A stretch of 29,459 nucleotides of DNA from DUAL01 sp964478325 (GTDB taxonomy: Bacteria > Bacteroidota > Bacteroidia > Flavobacteriales > BACL11), in contig CAYZIA010000005.1 in NCBI GenBank assembly GCA_964478325.1, forward strand, positions 1-29,459, read 5' to 3'. Below the pieces are notes generated by a model. That model did no database searches and was not told the DNA's origin. It saw nothing but the letters and a program-made list of their open reading frames with translations. Shown piece by piece: positions 29,045 to 29,459 of this stretch (the stretch's first letter is position 1; each line of letters starts with the position of its first letter). The position numbers and the translations under genes are program-made.

Positions 29045-29459
29045 TTATTTACTACTGACTAAAACTTCATCAATCATACCATATTTTAATGCTTCCTCTG
29101 ATGTCATCCAATAATCTCTATCTCCATCTTTCCAAACTTGTTTATAAGTTTGACCAGAATGGTTTGCAATGATGTTGTAAAGTTCTTTTTTCAATTTTTG
29201 AATTTCTTTTGCAGTAATCTCAATATCTGATGCTTGTCCACTTGCTCCTCCCATTGGCTGATGAATCATAACTCTAGAATGTTGTAATGCAGTTCGTTTT
29301 CCTTTTGCCCCAGCACACAAAATAACTGCTCCCATTGAGGCAGCCATTCCTGTGCAAATAGTAGAAATATCACAGCTAATGTATTGCATGGTATCGTAAA
29401 TTCCTAATCCCGCATACACACTTCCTCCAGGAGTATTTAAATATATTAGAATGTCTTTT
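29045..29459 (-). CDS. clpP: ATP-dependent Clp protease proteolytic subunit, 5' part cut off by the window end
   Basis: ClpP is the tetradecameric serine protease partner of ClpX. The visible 137 residues run off the window end at a codon inside IYLNTPGGSVYAGLGIYD, the standard oxyanion-region motif. The catalytic serine is in GMAASMGAVIL, the histidine in MIHQPMGGASGQ, and the triad aspartate corresponds to the one in GDRDYWM. The C-terminus EALKYGMIDEVL is typical. About 80-90 N-terminal residues are missing. It precedes clpX by one base, the usual clpP-clpX order. The reading frame is open throughout. Confidence 0.96.
   Translation of the reverse strand, partial: KDILIYLNTPGGSVYAGLGIYDTMQYISCDISTICTGMAASMGAVILCAGAKGKRTALQHSRVMIHQPMGGASGQASDIEITAKEIQKLKKELYNIIANHSGQTYKQVWKDGDRDYWMTSEEALKYGMIDEVLVSSK

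Noticed and set aside
1..29459. CRISPR arrays, insertion sequences, phage genes, toxin-antitoxin or other defence systems
   Set aside because: No repeated spacer units, transposase or integrase motifs, or defence-related domains were found when reading both strands. The genes are housekeeping or envelope related.

Overview
The window looks like ordinary chromosomal DNA from an AT-rich (roughly one-third GC) member of the Bacteroidota, most likely order Flavobacteriales. The reasons are the gene families present (GH3-like adenylating enzyme, DUF2797 protein, Bacteroidota-style OmpA/TPR lipoprotein, K+-dependent membrane pyrophosphatase, RmlB/WlbABC-type sugar genes), the near absence of Shine-Dalgarno sequences, AT-rich leaders, tRNA genes without encoded CCA, and several promoters fitting the Bacteroidota -7 consensus TAnnTTTG. 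No mobile element, phage gene, CRISPR array or toxin-antitoxin pair was recognised. No clearly new biological system stands out. The unusual items are domain additions, overlaps and arrangements within known families.

Region 1 (1-3405, minus strand) is the edge of a surface-polysaccharide cluster. An aminotransferase, a hexapeptide acyltransferase and a Gfo/Idh/MocA dehydrogenase overlap one another (8 bp, then 4 bp) and together match the WbpE/WbpD/WbpB (WlbC/B/A) steps that make a UDP-2,3-diacetamido-glucuronic acid. They are followed by rmlB, cut by the window start. Divergent from them (3470-5394) are a secreted barrel-like protein and the Kdo transferase waaA. Region 2 (5393-5740) is a tRNA operon on the minus strand, with promoter, tRNA-Gly(GCC), a 100-N assembly gap, an almost complete tRNA-Leu(TAA) and a terminator.

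Region 3 (5740-17704) is housekeeping: mutS (TTG start) divergent from a SpoU/TrmH-type RNA methyltransferase; an OmpA/TPR lipoprotein; a PAPS-type sulfotransferase; folK overlapping a deoxynucleoside kinase; sppA; a DUF2797 protein; a GH3 protein; and a second deoxynucleoside kinase. Region 4 (17777-20371, minus) is a membrane pyrophosphatase with an unexpected C-terminal soluble domain of about 150 residues.

Region 5 (20556-27808, plus) is a tightly packed run of eight genes: etfB, etfA, a bifunctional-nuclease-family protein (TTG start), a CNT nucleoside transporter with a secreted lipocalin-like front domain, thyA, a saccharopine-dehydrogenase-family protein, folA and a lipoprotein. Gaps between them are 0-21 bp. 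Nucleoside uptake, thymidylate synthesis and folate reduction therefore sit together, with folK and two deoxynucleoside kinases a few kb away. Region 6 (27805-29459, minus) is clpP (cut by the window end) followed by clpX. Three convergent gene pairs in the window end in overlapping stop codons.
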